A stretch of 64,000 nt of DNA from Paraburkholderia sp. BL21I4N1. GTDB lineage: Bacteria; Pseudomonadota; Gammaproteobacteria; Burkholderiales; Burkholderiaceae. Within the stretch, counting starts at the first letter, position 1; every line of letters begins with the position of its first letter. Shown piece by piece: positions 1-8,515 of the stretch. The notes under the pieces are model-generated. The model ran no database searches and was not told the DNA's origin. It worked only from the letters and a program-made list of their open reading frames with translations. Location of the stretch: contig NZ_PVEN01000010.1 in NCBI RefSeq assembly GCF_002973525.1, positions 212,180-276,179 on the forward strand. Reading direction: 5' to 3'. Both the position numbers and the translations under genes were made by a program.

Positions 1-396
1 TTCCGCCCGAACAGCAATCTGCGCGCGTGGCTGCTCACGATTTTGCGGCATCTGTATATCGATCAACTGCGCGGCCGCCGCGAGATTACCGTCGACGACG
101 ACAGCGCGCCGTGGCGCAATCTCGAAGCGCCGCAGGGCGAGGTGGACGGTCTGGTGTTGCGCGATTTGCAGCGCGCGCTGTACTGCCTGCCGCTCGAGCA
201 GCGAGAAGTGCTGTTGCTGGTTGGGGTGGAGGAACTGTCCTATCAGGAAGCGTCGCGTGCGCTCGGCGTGCCGGTCGGCACGGTGATGTCGCGGCTCTCG
301 CGCGCGCGTGAGCATTTGCGCGTGTTGTTGACGGAAGGGCCGGCTCAGGAGCCGGCGCGCAAAACTCCGCCGTTGAAAGTGGTGAGAAATCCGTGA
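1..396 (+). CDS. ECF-type RNA polymerase sigma factor, 5' truncated by window edge
   Basis: The reading frame is open from base 1, so only the C-terminal part of the protein is present. The first residues (WLLTILRHLYIDQLRGRR) look like the end of sigma-70 region 2. After a linker comes region 4 with a helix-turn-helix (LPLEQREVLLLVGVEELSYQ, then ALGVPVGTVMSRLSRAREHL), which binds the -35 element. The stop overlaps the start of the next gene, a membrane anti-sigma factor, so the two are translationally coupled. That pairing is the usual arrangement for ECF sigma factors held inactive at the membrane. The inducing signal cannot be told from this fragment. Confidence 0.9.
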   Translation, partial: FRPNSNLRAWLLTILRHLYIDQLRGRREITVDDDSAPWRNLEAPQGEVDGLVLRDLQRALYCLPLEQREVLLLVGVEELSYQEASRALGVPVGTVMSRLSRAREHLRVLLTEGPAQEPARKTPPLKVVRNP

Positions 397-1346
397 TGAA
401 TAACGACGACCACGAAGCCGGCCTGCCCGACGGCCTCGATCTGCGAGCGCTGTCGTCGTTGGTCGACGATGAATTGCCCGCTGCCGAACGCGCCGCGCTC
501 GAAGCCAAACTCGAGCAGCATCCGCAGGCCGCCGCGCGGGTGGCGGCGTGGCGCGCGCAGAAGGCTGCGCTGCGGGCGTTGTGTGGGGCGCCGATACGGG
601 GCGAGCGCGCCGAGCGTGGCGAACGTGCCGAACCCGGCGACCGCGCCGAACGTAGCTACCGTACGGAACGTGGCGAGCTTCGCGAACATGAGGAGCGCGG
701 CGACCGCGACCGCCGCGAACCCGGCGGCCGCTTCGGCGTTACTCCGGAGCCCGCCTTCATCGTCGTGCGTCGTGCGGCGCCGTGGTGGCAGCGTGTCGGC
801 CTCGCGGCGTGCTGGCTGGTCGCTGGAGCAGGAATCGCGCTGGCTTTGGGGCCGCTCGCGCCGCGCCTGACGGGCGGCGCATGGGGCGGCCTGGGCGGCC
901 AGCCGCCGAGCTTCGCCGAGCGGGCGGATGTCGCCTATGCGGTGTACACGCCGGAGCGGCGTCATCCCGTGGAAGTGGCCGCGAGCGACGAAGAACATCT
1001 GATCAACTGGCTTTCCAAACGCCTGAACCGGCCGCTGTCGGTGCCGTCGTTGCAGGAGTACGGTTACTCGCTCGTCGGTGGGCGTTTGTTGCCGGGCGAG
1101 GCGGGGCCGGCGGCGCAGTTCATGTACGAAAACGCCGGCGGCGCGCGGCTCACGCTGTACGTGACCGGCACCGCGCGCGACGAGACCGCGTTCCGCCTGT
1201 TCCGCGACGGCAACCGGCGCACCTTCTACTGGATCAGCGACGGCATGGGCTACGCGTTGTCAGGACCGATCGCGGAGGGCAAGCTGCGCTCCATTGCCGT
1301 CGATGTCTGCAGCGCGCTCGGCGGCAAACCGGAGACGTGGCAGTAA
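396..1346 (+). CDS. Membrane anti-sigma factor
   Basis: This 316-residue protein begins at the ATG that overlaps the TGA of the sigma gene (TGATG); a GTG three bases earlier is also possible. Residues about 15-65 form an acidic helical segment (LSSLVDDELPAAERAALEAK) typical of the sigma-binding part of anti-sigma factors. Residues about 68-115 are a low-complexity Arg/Glu/Gly/Asp linker of degenerate repeats. One membrane helix follows near 130-150 (VGLAACWLVAGAGIALALG). The last 160 residues would be periplasmic and probably sense the signal. I see no zinc-binding HxxxCxxC motif, so the role rests on gene order, topology and the N-terminal segment. Confidence 0.8.
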   Translation: MNNDDHEAGLPDGLDLRALSSLVDDELPAAERAALEAKLEQHPQAAARVAAWRAQKAALRALCGAPIRGERAERGERAEPGDRAERSYRTERGELREHEERGDRDRREPGGRFGVTPEPAFIVVRRAAPWWQRVGLAACWLVAGAGIALALGPLAPRLTGGAWGGLGGQPPSFAERADVAYAVYTPERRHPVEVAASDEEHLINWLSKRLNRPLSVPSLQEYGYSLVGGRLLPGEAGPAAQFMYENAGGARLTLYVTGTARDETAFRLFRDGNRRTFYWISDGMGYALSGPIAEGKLRSIAVDVCSALGGKPETWQ

Positions 1347-1661
1347 TTTTGCAAGCGGGTCCGTGCGCCGCATGTTGCGTGAGCTCTCGCGGTACGACTT
1401 GAACGATATCAACGCGCGGGTCCAGCACAGGCCGCTCGCGCTGCAACACGTGGTAACAGAAATTCGCCGCGCTTCGCTCATACGACCGGAATAGCATCGC
1501 GCGACGCTTCGTTTACTCGTTGCCGGATCCTGCAAGCGCATGCCCCGATGCATGCATGCGCAACTTCATCGCGGGATTTCGGGCAAGGCAAACCGACGGG
1601 GTCTTTACGGTGTCGACGCGTCCTTCGCGTCGCAACGCCGACGCGTCGAGGCAGCGACATC
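1347..1661 (+). other. Intergenic region, no gene seen
   Basis: These 315 bases separate the anti-sigma gene from the next small secreted-protein gene. Short open frames exist on both strands but none has a convincing start, ribosome site or protein-like composition. I see no clear terminator hairpin. It presumably carries the promoter of the downstream gene. Confidence 0.4.
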
Positions 1662-2132
1662 ATGCTCACATTTCATCGGTTCGGCACGCGGCTCGGTTCC
1701 GGCGTAGCCTGTCTGTGTCTGAGTGCGCTTTGCGCCGCACCAGCCGGCGCACAAACGGACGCGGACGCGTCGTTGGTCGATACGTCGACGTGCCGGTTCG
1801 TGGTGGGTCAGGCGGAAATCGACGGCGTCATGCAGCAGGTCAGCGGACGCGCGTGTCTGCAACCGGACGGCAGCTGGCAGATCGTTCAGGACGACGCCGG
1901 CGCGCTTGCGCCGGCCTATTACTACGATCCGTGGTACTGGGGGCCGCCGGTGGTGTTCGGGGTCGGCATGTCGGTTATTTTCGTCGACCGGTTTCATCAT
2001 TTTCATCACATGGATCATGTCCGCTATGTGCGTGGATCGTATGGCGCGGGTGGGCGCGGCGGCTGGCACGGCGGGTCGTCCGTGCATGTGTGGGGCGGTG
2101 GGGCGCATATGGGTGGTGGCATGCGTCGTTAG
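1662..2132 (+). CDS. Small secreted Gly/His-rich protein, function unknown
   Basis: 156 residues from the ATG at 1662. The N-terminus is a signal peptide with a hydrophobic core (LGSGVACLCLSALCAAPAGA) and a likely cut after AGA-Q. The mature protein has two cysteines about 30 residues apart (STCRF and GRACL) in a short domain ending in an aromatic run (YYYDPWYWGPP). The C-terminal third is rich in His, Gly and Met (FHHFHHMDH and GGAHMGGGM), which could bind metal or may only be a flexible tail. The ORF remains open upstream to 1548, but the signal peptide begins exactly at this ATG. I do not recognise the family. Confidence 0.7.
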   Translation: MLTFHRFGTRLGSGVACLCLSALCAAPAGAQTDADASLVDTSTCRFVVGQAEIDGVMQQVSGRACLQPDGSWQIVQDDAGALAPAYYYDPWYWGPPVVFGVGMSVIFVDRFHHFHHMDHVRYVRGSYGAGGRGGWHGGSSVHVWGGGAHMGGGMRR

Positions 2133-2165
2133 CGCGCCGCGGTTGTCACCGGCCGGGGAGACATC

Positions 2166-3743
2166 TTGACCCGCAGCCTGCCGCCCGAAGTATCCGCCGC
2201 GCAGTTCGACCGCGCGCTCGCCGGTTGGCGGGCTAGCGTCGGCGAGTCGCACGTGGTGACGTCGGCGGCGGGACTCGCCGCGTATCTCGATCCGTTCGCG
2301 CCCGGCGAGCCCACGGCGTTTTCGGCAAGTGCGGCGCTGCTGCCGGCCTCCGTCGATGAAATCCGCGCCGTGCTACGGATTGCCAACGAATTCCGCATTC
2401 CGCTCTGGACGGTCTCGACCGGCCGCAATTTCGCCTACGGCGGCGCCGCGCCGCGTTTGTCCGGATCGGTCGTGCTCGACCTGCAACGGATGAGCCGCAT
2501 CATCGAAGTGAACGAGACGCTCGCCTATGCGCTGGTCGAACCGGGCGTGAGTTACTTCGATCTGCACGCGTATCTGCGCGACAAGGGTTACCGGCTATGG
2601 GTCGATCCGCCCGCGGCGGGTTGGGGCAGCGTGGTCGGCAATACGCTCGAACGCGGCTTCGGCTACACCGACTACGGCGATCACGCGGCGACGCAATGCG
2701 GCATGGAGGTGGTGCTTGCCAACGGCGACGTGTTGCGCACCGGCATGGGCGGGATCGATATTGGCACTGCATGGCAGTTGTATCGGCCGGGCTATGGGCC
2801 GTCGTTCGACGCGATGTTCACGCAGTCGAATTACGGCATCGTCACCAAGCTCGGGGTCTGGCTGAAGCCCGCGCCGCCCGCGTATCTGCTCGGCGAAATC
2901 CAGTTTCAGCACGAAACGGATCTCGAGACGATCGTCGACATTTTGCGGCCATTGCGGCTCGACGACACGATCCGCAACAACGCGGTGATCGAAGGAGGTT
3001 TGCGCCGCGCGGCGGGACTCTCTTCGCGCTCCCAGTGGTACGCAGGCGCCGGCGCAATGCCCGAGCATGCGGTGACGGCCATGCTGGAGAAACTGGCTAT
3101 AGGACGCTGGAATCTGCATTTCGCCCTTTACGGCACGCCGGAATTGATCGACGCGCGCTACGCGATCGTGCAGCGTGCCTTCGCGCGCGTGCCGCGGGCG
3201 AGCTTGTCGGCCACACGCTATACGGGCGATGCGCAGCCGGTTGCGGGCGGCGATCGCAACCTCGCCGGCATCCCGGCGATGAGCGCGTTTCGCATGCTCG
3301 ACTGGCGCGGCGGCGCGGGCGCGCATGTAGACTTCGCGCCGGTGTGTCCGGCGAGCGGGCGCGACGCATTGCGCCAATACATGATGATAAAGACGCGCGC
3401 CGCGGAATACGGCTTCGACTACTACGGCGGTTTTACGGCGGGCGTGCGCCATCTGCATCACATTTTCGCGGCGATTTTCGATCGTGACGACGCGAACCAG
3501 CTCGAGCAGGCCGGCGCGTTATTGCGTTCTCTAATGAGCGATGCGCGCGCGGCGGGTTACGGTCAGTATCGCGCGCATCTGGCGTATATGGATTTCGCGG
3601 CCGCGCAGTATGGATTCAACGATGGCGCGTTGCTGCGGCTGTCGGAAACGATCAAGGACGCGCTCGATCCGAACGGGATTCTCGCGCCGGGCAAGCAGGG
3701 GATCTGGCCGGAGAAATGGCGGGATCGGCGGGGCTATACGTAA
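2166..3743 (+). CDS. FAD-linked phenol oxidoreductase, VAO/4-cresol dehydrogenase type
   Basis: 525 residues starting at TTG 2166, preceded by a GGGGAG ribosome site. The N-terminal half is a PCMH-type FAD-binding domain with the motif GRNFAYGGAAPR near residue 80 and VGNTLERGFGYTDYGDH near 157. The C-terminal half matches the cap and FAD-linked C domain, ending in LDPNGILAPGKQGIW. The family includes vanillyl-alcohol oxidase, eugenol oxidase or hydroxylase and the PchF subunit of 4-cresol dehydrogenase. These oxidise the benzylic or allylic carbon of para-substituted phenols. No cytochrome c subunit gene is adjacent, which leans towards an oxidase, but the electron acceptor cannot be told from sequence alone. 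It ends 43 bases before the next gene. Confidence 0.85.
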   Translation: MTRSLPPEVSAAQFDRALAGWRASVGESHVVTSAAGLAAYLDPFAPGEPTAFSASAALLPASVDEIRAVLRIANEFRIPLWTVSTGRNFAYGGAAPRLSGSVVLDLQRMSRIIEVNETLAYALVEPGVSYFDLHAYLRDKGYRLWVDPPAAGWGSVVGNTLERGFGYTDYGDHAATQCGMEVVLANGDVLRTGMGGIDIGTAWQLYRPGYGPSFDAMFTQSNYGIVTKLGVWLKPAPPAYLLGEIQFQHETDLETIVDILRPLRLDDTIRNNAVIEGGLRRAAGLSSRSQWYAGAGAMPEHAVTAMLEKLAIGRWNLHFALYGTPELIDARYAIVQRAFARVPRASLSATRYTGDAQPVAGGDRNLAGIPAMSAFRMLDWRGGAGAHVDFAPVCPASGRDALRQYMMIKTRAAEYGFDYYGGFTAGVRHLHHIFAAIFDRDDANQLEQAGALLRSLMSDARAAGYGQYRAHLAYMDFAAAQYGFNDGALLRLSETIKDALDPNGILAPGKQGIWPEKWRDRRGYT

Positions 3744-3786
3744 GCGTGCCGCGTAGGTGCGCGAATCGCGGCGACAGGATCAGGCA

Positions 3787-4209
3787 ATGGACCGACGCAC
3801 TTTCATGACGAGCGGCGCGTGGTTGTCGAGCGCGGCAGCGGGTGGGGCGTGGCCGTCGCTCGTGCATGCCGACGCGCGTCGCCATACGCTGGCGATTGTC
3901 GACACCAGCATGGCACACGGCCTCGCAGTCGCCGAATACGCTAGCCGTCTTAAGCTTCCGCTGTTCGAACCGGGCGACGACATCGGCGCGCTCTGGTACA
4001 CGACACTTGCGCCGCTGCTCGATGAGCGAACTTCGTTGCTCACGCAGCCATCGTTGATCGGCCTCACGCGTGCTTCCGATTACTTCGTGCTCAAGCAACT
4101 CGCCATACGCGCAGGGTATCGGGTCGAGGCGCGCGGCGAGCGAAGCACGGCATCAATCTCGCGGTTAGCTTACGTCGCCTTCACATTCACCGCCCACCCG
4201 CAACGCTAA
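3787..4209 (+). CDS. Hypothetical exported protein with Tat-like signal
   Basis: 140 residues from ATG 3787. The N-terminus MDRRTFMTSGAWLSSAAAGG resembles a twin-arginine signal (RRTFM) followed by a short hydrophobic stretch. The mature part contains a conserved-looking segment (LAIVDTSMAHGLAVAEYA, then FEPGDDIGALWYTTLAPLL) but no fold I recognise. It follows the flavoprotein gene closely, so the two may be co-transcribed. Its stop overlaps by a few bases the stop of the convergent gene on the other strand. Confidence 0.6.
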   Translation: MDRRTFMTSGAWLSSAAAGGAWPSLVHADARRHTLAIVDTSMAHGLAVAEYASRLKLPLFEPGDDIGALWYTTLAPLLDERTSLLTQPSLIGLTRASDYFVLKQLAIRAGYRVEARGERSTASISRLAYVAFTFTAHPQR

Positions 4210-5195
4210 AACTTGTATGCCTTGTTCTTCGGATCGAAGGTCGAGTCGTCGAAGGTTTTTGGCGTGATGGTTTCGAACACGATCTTCTCGAAGAGCTTGC
4301 CGTCGTTGTTATACGACTCGACGGTGCGGAAATACGGATGCCGCAGGTCGAGCCCGAGCGTTTCCTTCTTCGCGTAGAACTGCGGCTGGCCGGTCGGCGT
4401 TTCGAAGGTGAACGCGACCACGCGGACGCCGTCGATCGTCTGGACTTCCACCTGAGTCGAGCGCGGCAAGCCGGCTTCGACATATTTCTTGCCTTCGGAC
4501 AGGTACTGCGCGGCAACGTACTCGGTGCCGAGATCGCGCACCTGGTGATTCGATTGCGCGCGAGCGAGCGCGCCGTTCAGCGAGGTCCACAACGGCATCA
4601 CGTTCATGATGCCGCCCAGGTGGCCGTACATTTCGTCCGTGCGTTTGGACTCGTCGTAGATAATTTCCTGGCCCGCATGCGCGCCGTCGGGCAGCCACTT
4701 CGCGTAGATTCGCAGCGGGTCGTGCGCGAGACGCACCAGCATGTGATCGGGCTTGTCGGGCCACTGGCCGTGAATGCGTTCCGAGCGCGCCATCGTGAAC
4801 TCGTACGACGGGTAGCCGTTCGGGCCTTCCTTGATATAGCGCGGCAAGGTCAGCGGATCGAGCGACTGGAATAGCGCGACCAGTTGCGCGTCGTCGAGCT
4901 TTTCCAGCGCGCCGCTCTGTTGCGCGGCGCGCAGCCATTTGACCTGCTGGTCCAGCGTCAGCTTGCCGACCTGCGAAGACGGCGTGGTGGGCGCCTTGAC
5001 GCTGGAGGCCGTGTCGAGCGGCGGCGGGGTGTCGTCGTTTTGCGCGAACGCGGACGGCGCGGCGAGACCGAAGGCCAATGCCGCCAACGCGCCGGCCAGC
5101 AGGGCGCGCGGCGCGGTCATGCGCCATGCGCTGCGCCGGACGAGACCCGTGGCCGCCGGGGAGCGGCGTGAGCGTGCGGACAGGCGGTGCTTCAT
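4206..5195 (-). CDS. DUF1571-like periplasmic protein
   Basis: 329 residues from the ATG at 5195, with GGAGA seven bases upstream. A long basic N-terminus precedes a signal-peptide core (ALLAGALAALAFGLAAPSAFA). The mature protein resembles DUF1571 proteins, including a segment about being carried or loaded (MARSERIHGQWPDKPDHMLVRL) and IYAKWLPDGAHAGQEIIYDE. The function of that family is not established. It lies 41 bases downstream of the acyl-CoA ligase gene on the same strand and may be the last gene of that unit. The frame stays open upstream across the ligase gene, but that part is only an antisense-type shadow. Confidence 0.7.
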   Translation of the reverse strand: MKHRLSARSRRSPAATGLVRRSAWRMTAPRALLAGALAALAFGLAAPSAFAQNDDTPPPLDTASSVKAPTTPSSQVGKLTLDQQVKWLRAAQQSGALEKLDDAQLVALFQSLDPLTLPRYIKEGPNGYPSYEFTMARSERIHGQWPDKPDHMLVRLAHDPLRIYAKWLPDGAHAGQEIIYDESKRTDEMYGHLGGIMNVMPLWTSLNGALARAQSNHQVRDLGTEYVAAQYLSEGKKYVEAGLPRSTQVEVQTIDGVRVVAFTFETPTGQPQFYAKKETLGLDLRHPYFRTVESYNNDGKLFEKIVFETITPKTFDDSTFDPKNKAYKF

Positions 5196-5236
5196 GAATC
5201 TCTCCGAAAGGTAAGCGACGCAAAGCGCCTTGCCTG

Positions 5237-7027
5237 TCAGGCAGCCTTTTGCTTCGCGAGTTCCTCGTCGCGCAGCGCGCGGCGCAGAATCTTGCCGACA
5301 TTGGTTTGCGGCAACTCGTCGCGGAACTCGACGAGCTTCGGCACCTTGTAGCCCGTCAGATTCTTGCGGCAATGGGCGATCACCTGTTCCGCGGTCAGCG
5401 ACGGGTTGCGCTTGACGATAAACACCTTCACGCGCTCGCCCTGGGCTTCGTCGGGCACGCCGATTGCGGCCACTTCGCGCACGTCCGGATGCGCGGCGAT
5501 CACGTCTTCGATTTCGTTCGGATAGACGTTGAAGCCCGACACCAGGATCATGTCCTTCTTGCGATCGATCAGGCGAATGAAGCCGCGCGAGTCCATCACG
5601 CCGATGTCGCCGGTGGCGAGCCAGCCTTCGTCGTCGATCACCTTGGCGGTTTCGTCCGGGCGATTCCAGTAGCCTTTCATCACCTGCGGGCCCTTTACAC
5701 ACAATTCGCCCGCTTCGCCGATGCCGGCCCAACTGCCGTCGTCTTTCCGGAAGCGCACCTGGGTGGACGGCGCGGGCAGGCCGATCGAGCCTTCGAAGTC
5801 GCGCATGTTGCTCAGGTCGACCGGATTCATCGAGACGATCGGCGAGCATTCGGTGAGCCCGTAGCCTTCGATAATCGGTTTGCCGGTGACCGCCTTGAAA
5901 CGCTCGGCCACCGATTTTTGCGTGGCCATGCCGCCGGCCATGGCGAGTTTCAGGTTCGAGAAGTCGCGTTTGCAGAATTCCTCGTTGTCGAGGAACGCGT
6001 TGTAGAGCGTGTTCACGGCGGTCATGCCGGTGAATTTCTCGTGCCGGATAATCATCATCACGCGTTTCATGTCGCGCGGATTGGCGATCAGAATGTTGCG
6101 CCCGCCGAGTCCCATGAAGATCAGCGCGTTCACTGTCAGCGAGTAGATGTGATAAAGCGGCAGCGGCGTGAGCACGGTTTCGATCTCGCCGGTCAATTGC
6201 GTTTCGGACCACGCCTTCGCCTGCAGCAGATTGGCGATGATGTTCTTATGCGTGAGCATCGCGCCCTTGGCGACGCCGGTGGTGCCGCCGGTGTATTGCA
6301 GAAACGCGATGTCGTTGTGCGCGAGACGCACGGGCGTGACCGGCCGCGTGTAGCCGGTCGCGAGCGCGCCGAGCAGCGGCACCGCTTGCGGCAGGGTGTA
6401 CGCGGGCACCATCTTCTTCACGTGACGCAGCATGAAGTTGAGCAGGCGTCCCTTCAGATTCAGGCCGTCGGCGAGCAGATCGCCGAGACCCGTCACGATC
6501 ACGTTCTGGATCTTGGTGCCCGGCAGCGCGTCTTCGACCGTCTTCGCGAAGTTCTCGAACACGATGATGGTGGTCGCGCCGCTGTCCTTCAACTGATGCG
6601 CGAGCTCGCGCACGGTGTACAACGGATTGACGTTGACCACCACGCCGCCGGCTTTCAGCACGCCGAACAGCGACACCGGATACTGGAATGTATTCGGCAG
6701 CATGATCGCGATACGCTCGCCGGGTTTCACGCCGATACTTTGCAGATACGCGGCGAACGCCGTGGCCTTGCGGCCGAGTTCGCCGTAGGTCAGACTCGCG
6801 CCCACGCTCACATACGCGACCCGTTCGCGGAACTTCGCGATGCACTCGTCGAAGAACTGAACGATCGATTCGTATTGCCCGACATCGATGTCATGCGGCA
6901 CATCGGATGGGTAGGACGCGTACCAGATGCCGTCGGTGTTCGGCGCGGCGCTCCGGGCGTTAGCGGCATTCACGGCGGCCGACGCCTGATCGGCGGACGG
7001 GAGCGGGGTTTGAGCGGGCTGGGTCAT
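5237..7027 (-). CDS. fadD: Long-chain fatty acid--CoA ligase
   Basis: 596 residues. It activates fatty acids to acyl-CoA with ATP, the entry step to beta-oxidation at the inner membrane. The adenylate-forming signature YTGGTTGVAKGAML lies near residue 220, the EGYGLTECSP motif near 370, the TGDIGVMD and DRKKDMILVSGFNVYP hinge motifs near 465-490, and the catalytic lysine in TNVGKILRR near the C-terminus. Length and motifs fit FadD. The start ATG follows GGAGAC. The gene stands 149 bases after the thiolase gene in the same direction, within a block of fatty-acid genes. Confidence 0.93.
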   Translation of the reverse strand: MTQPAQTPLPSADQASAAVNAANARSAAPNTDGIWYASYPSDVPHDIDVGQYESIVQFFDECIAKFRERVAYVSVGASLTYGELGRKATAFAAYLQSIGVKPGERIAIMLPNTFQYPVSLFGVLKAGGVVVNVNPLYTVRELAHQLKDSGATTIIVFENFAKTVEDALPGTKIQNVIVTGLGDLLADGLNLKGRLLNFMLRHVKKMVPAYTLPQAVPLLGALATGYTRPVTPVRLAHNDIAFLQYTGGTTGVAKGAMLTHKNIIANLLQAKAWSETQLTGEIETVLTPLPLYHIYSLTVNALIFMGLGGRNILIANPRDMKRVMMIIRHEKFTGMTAVNTLYNAFLDNEEFCKRDFSNLKLAMAGGMATQKSVAERFKAVTGKPIIEGYGLTECSPIVSMNPVDLSNMRDFEGSIGLPAPSTQVRFRKDDGSWAGIGEAGELCVKGPQVMKGYWNRPDETAKVIDDEGWLATGDIGVMDSRGFIRLIDRKKDMILVSGFNVYPNEIEDVIAAHPDVREVAAIGVPDEAQGERVKVFIVKRNPSLTAEQVIAHCRKNLTGYKVPKLVEFRDELPQTNVGKILRRALRDEELAKQKAA

Positions 7028-7176
7028 CGGTCGTCTCCAGAAGCGGTGGCTTCATCTGTTTGTGTGCTGGTCGTGTGGCCAGTCATCCGGGCGTGCGTCG
7101 AAGCAATCCAAAGCAAAGTTTGCAGCAATCTTTCGTGAAGCAACACTAGTCGGTGAGGCGAACGAGGCGCGCCGGC

Positions 7177-8478
7177 TCAGCGCTCTAGAATCGCCACCAC
7201 GCCCTGGCCGCCCGCCGCGCAGATCGAGATCAGCCCGCGCGCGGTACCGGCCGGTGTGTCGAGTTGCGCAAGCATCTTCGCGAGACCGGCGACGATGCGA
7301 CCGCCAGTCGCGGCGAACGGATGGCCGGTAGCGAGCGAGCTGCCGTTCACGTTCAGTTTGGTGCGGTCGATCGCGCCGAGCGGTCCAGGCAAGCCGAGCT
7401 GCGTGCGGCAATACTCGTCATCCTGCCACGCGGTGAGCGTGCACAACACTTGTGCCGCGAACGCTTCGTGAATTTCGTACAGGTCGAAATCCTGCAGCGT
7501 GAGACCGGCGCGCGCGAGCATGCGCGGCACCGCGTAGGCAGGCGCCATCAGCAGGCCTTCTTTCTTGTCGAAAAAGTCGACCGCGGCGGTTTCCGACCAG
7601 CTCAGATACGCGAGCACCGGCCAGCCATGTCGAGCCGCCCAGTCCTCGCTCGCGAGCAGCACGGCGGAGGCGCCGTCGGTGAGCGGCGTCGAATTGCCGG
7701 CGGTCAGCGTGCCGGCGTCGCGATCGAACACCGGCTTCAGGCTCGCGAGTTTTTCGAGCGTGAGGTCGGCGCGCAGATTGTTGTCGCGCGAGAGACCGCG
7801 ATACGGCGTCATCAGATCGTTGACGAAGCCGCGTGCGTACGCTTCGTTGAGCTTGCGATGGCTGTCGTACGCGAGCACGTCTTGCGCTTCGCGCGAAATG
7901 TTCCAGCGCTTGGCCATCAGCTCGCAATGCTCGCCCATCGAGAGATTGGTGCGCGGTTCGCCATTACGTGGCAACAGCGGCTTGAAGAACATGCCGGGCC
8001 GCAGTTTGGTCAGCGCGCCGACGCGCTGGCCCGTGCTGCGGCTGCGGTTCACTTCGAGCAGGATTTTGCGCATCCGTTCGTTGACGCCGATCGGCGCGTC
8101 CGAGGTCGTATCCACACCGCCCGCTATACCCACTTCGATCTGTCCCAGCGCGATCTTGTTGGCGACGAGGATCGCCGCTTCGAGACCCGTGCCGCAGGCT
8201 TGCTGTACGTCGTAGGCGGGCGTTTCCTTCGCGAGCGTGGTGGACAGCACCGCTTCGCGCGTCAGATTGAAGTCGCGCGAATGCTTGATGACGGCGCCCG
8301 CCGCGACCTCGCCCAGCCGCTCGCCGTGCAGGTTGTAGCGATCGATCAGGCCTTGCAGCGTGAAGGTCAGCATGTCCTGATTCGACGCGGTCGCGTACGC
8401 GGTGTTCGAGCGGGCAAACGGAATCCGGTTGCCCCCGACAATGGCGACGCGGCGCACGGCTGGCTGCGGGTGAGTCAT
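7177..8478 (-). CDS. fadI: Acetyl-CoA C-acyltransferase (thiolase)
   Basis: 433 residues from ATG 8478, preceded by AAGGAG. It cleaves 3-ketoacyl-CoA to acetyl-CoA plus a shortened acyl-CoA, or runs the reverse condensation. All thiolase catalytic motifs are present: the nucleophilic cysteine in VQQACGTGLEA, the histidine in YEIHEAFAAQ, and the second cysteine in CAAGGQGVVAI, with NVNGSSLATGHPFAATGGR before it. Length and the long loop region favour the FadI-type subgroup over the short biosynthetic thiolase, but substrate range is uncertain. It lies 37 bases downstream of the MaoC gene, in one apparent operon with it and the FabG-like reductase. Confidence 0.85.
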   Translation of the reverse strand: MTHPQPAVRRVAIVGGNRIPFARSNTAYATASNQDMLTFTLQGLIDRYNLHGERLGEVAAGAVIKHSRDFNLTREAVLSTTLAKETPAYDVQQACGTGLEAAILVANKIALGQIEVGIAGGVDTTSDAPIGVNERMRKILLEVNRSRSTGQRVGALTKLRPGMFFKPLLPRNGEPRTNLSMGEHCELMAKRWNISREAQDVLAYDSHRKLNEAYARGFVNDLMTPYRGLSRDNNLRADLTLEKLASLKPVFDRDAGTLTAGNSTPLTDGASAVLLASEDWAARHGWPVLAYLSWSETAAVDFFDKKEGLLMAPAYAVPRMLARAGLTLQDFDLYEIHEAFAAQVLCTLTAWQDDEYCRTQLGLPGPLGAIDRTKLNVNGSSLATGHPFAATGGRIVAGLAKMLAQLDTPAGTARGLISICAAGGQGVVAILER

Positions 8479-8515
8479 GCTCGGCTCCTTGAGGTTCTCG
8501 TTGTGATGAGGCGGC

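Noticed and set aside
4206..6212. A 668-codon minus-strand frame that appears to fuse the DUF1571-like protein with upstream sequence
   Set aside because: The upstream part is an alternative frame of the acyl-CoA ligase gene. The signal peptide and ribosome site at 5195 give the real start.
5249..7138. 629-codon plus-strand frame opposite the acyl-CoA ligase
   Set aside because: High-GC antisense shadow: composition rich in His/Arg/Gln, no motifs, and fadD on the other strand is fully convincing.
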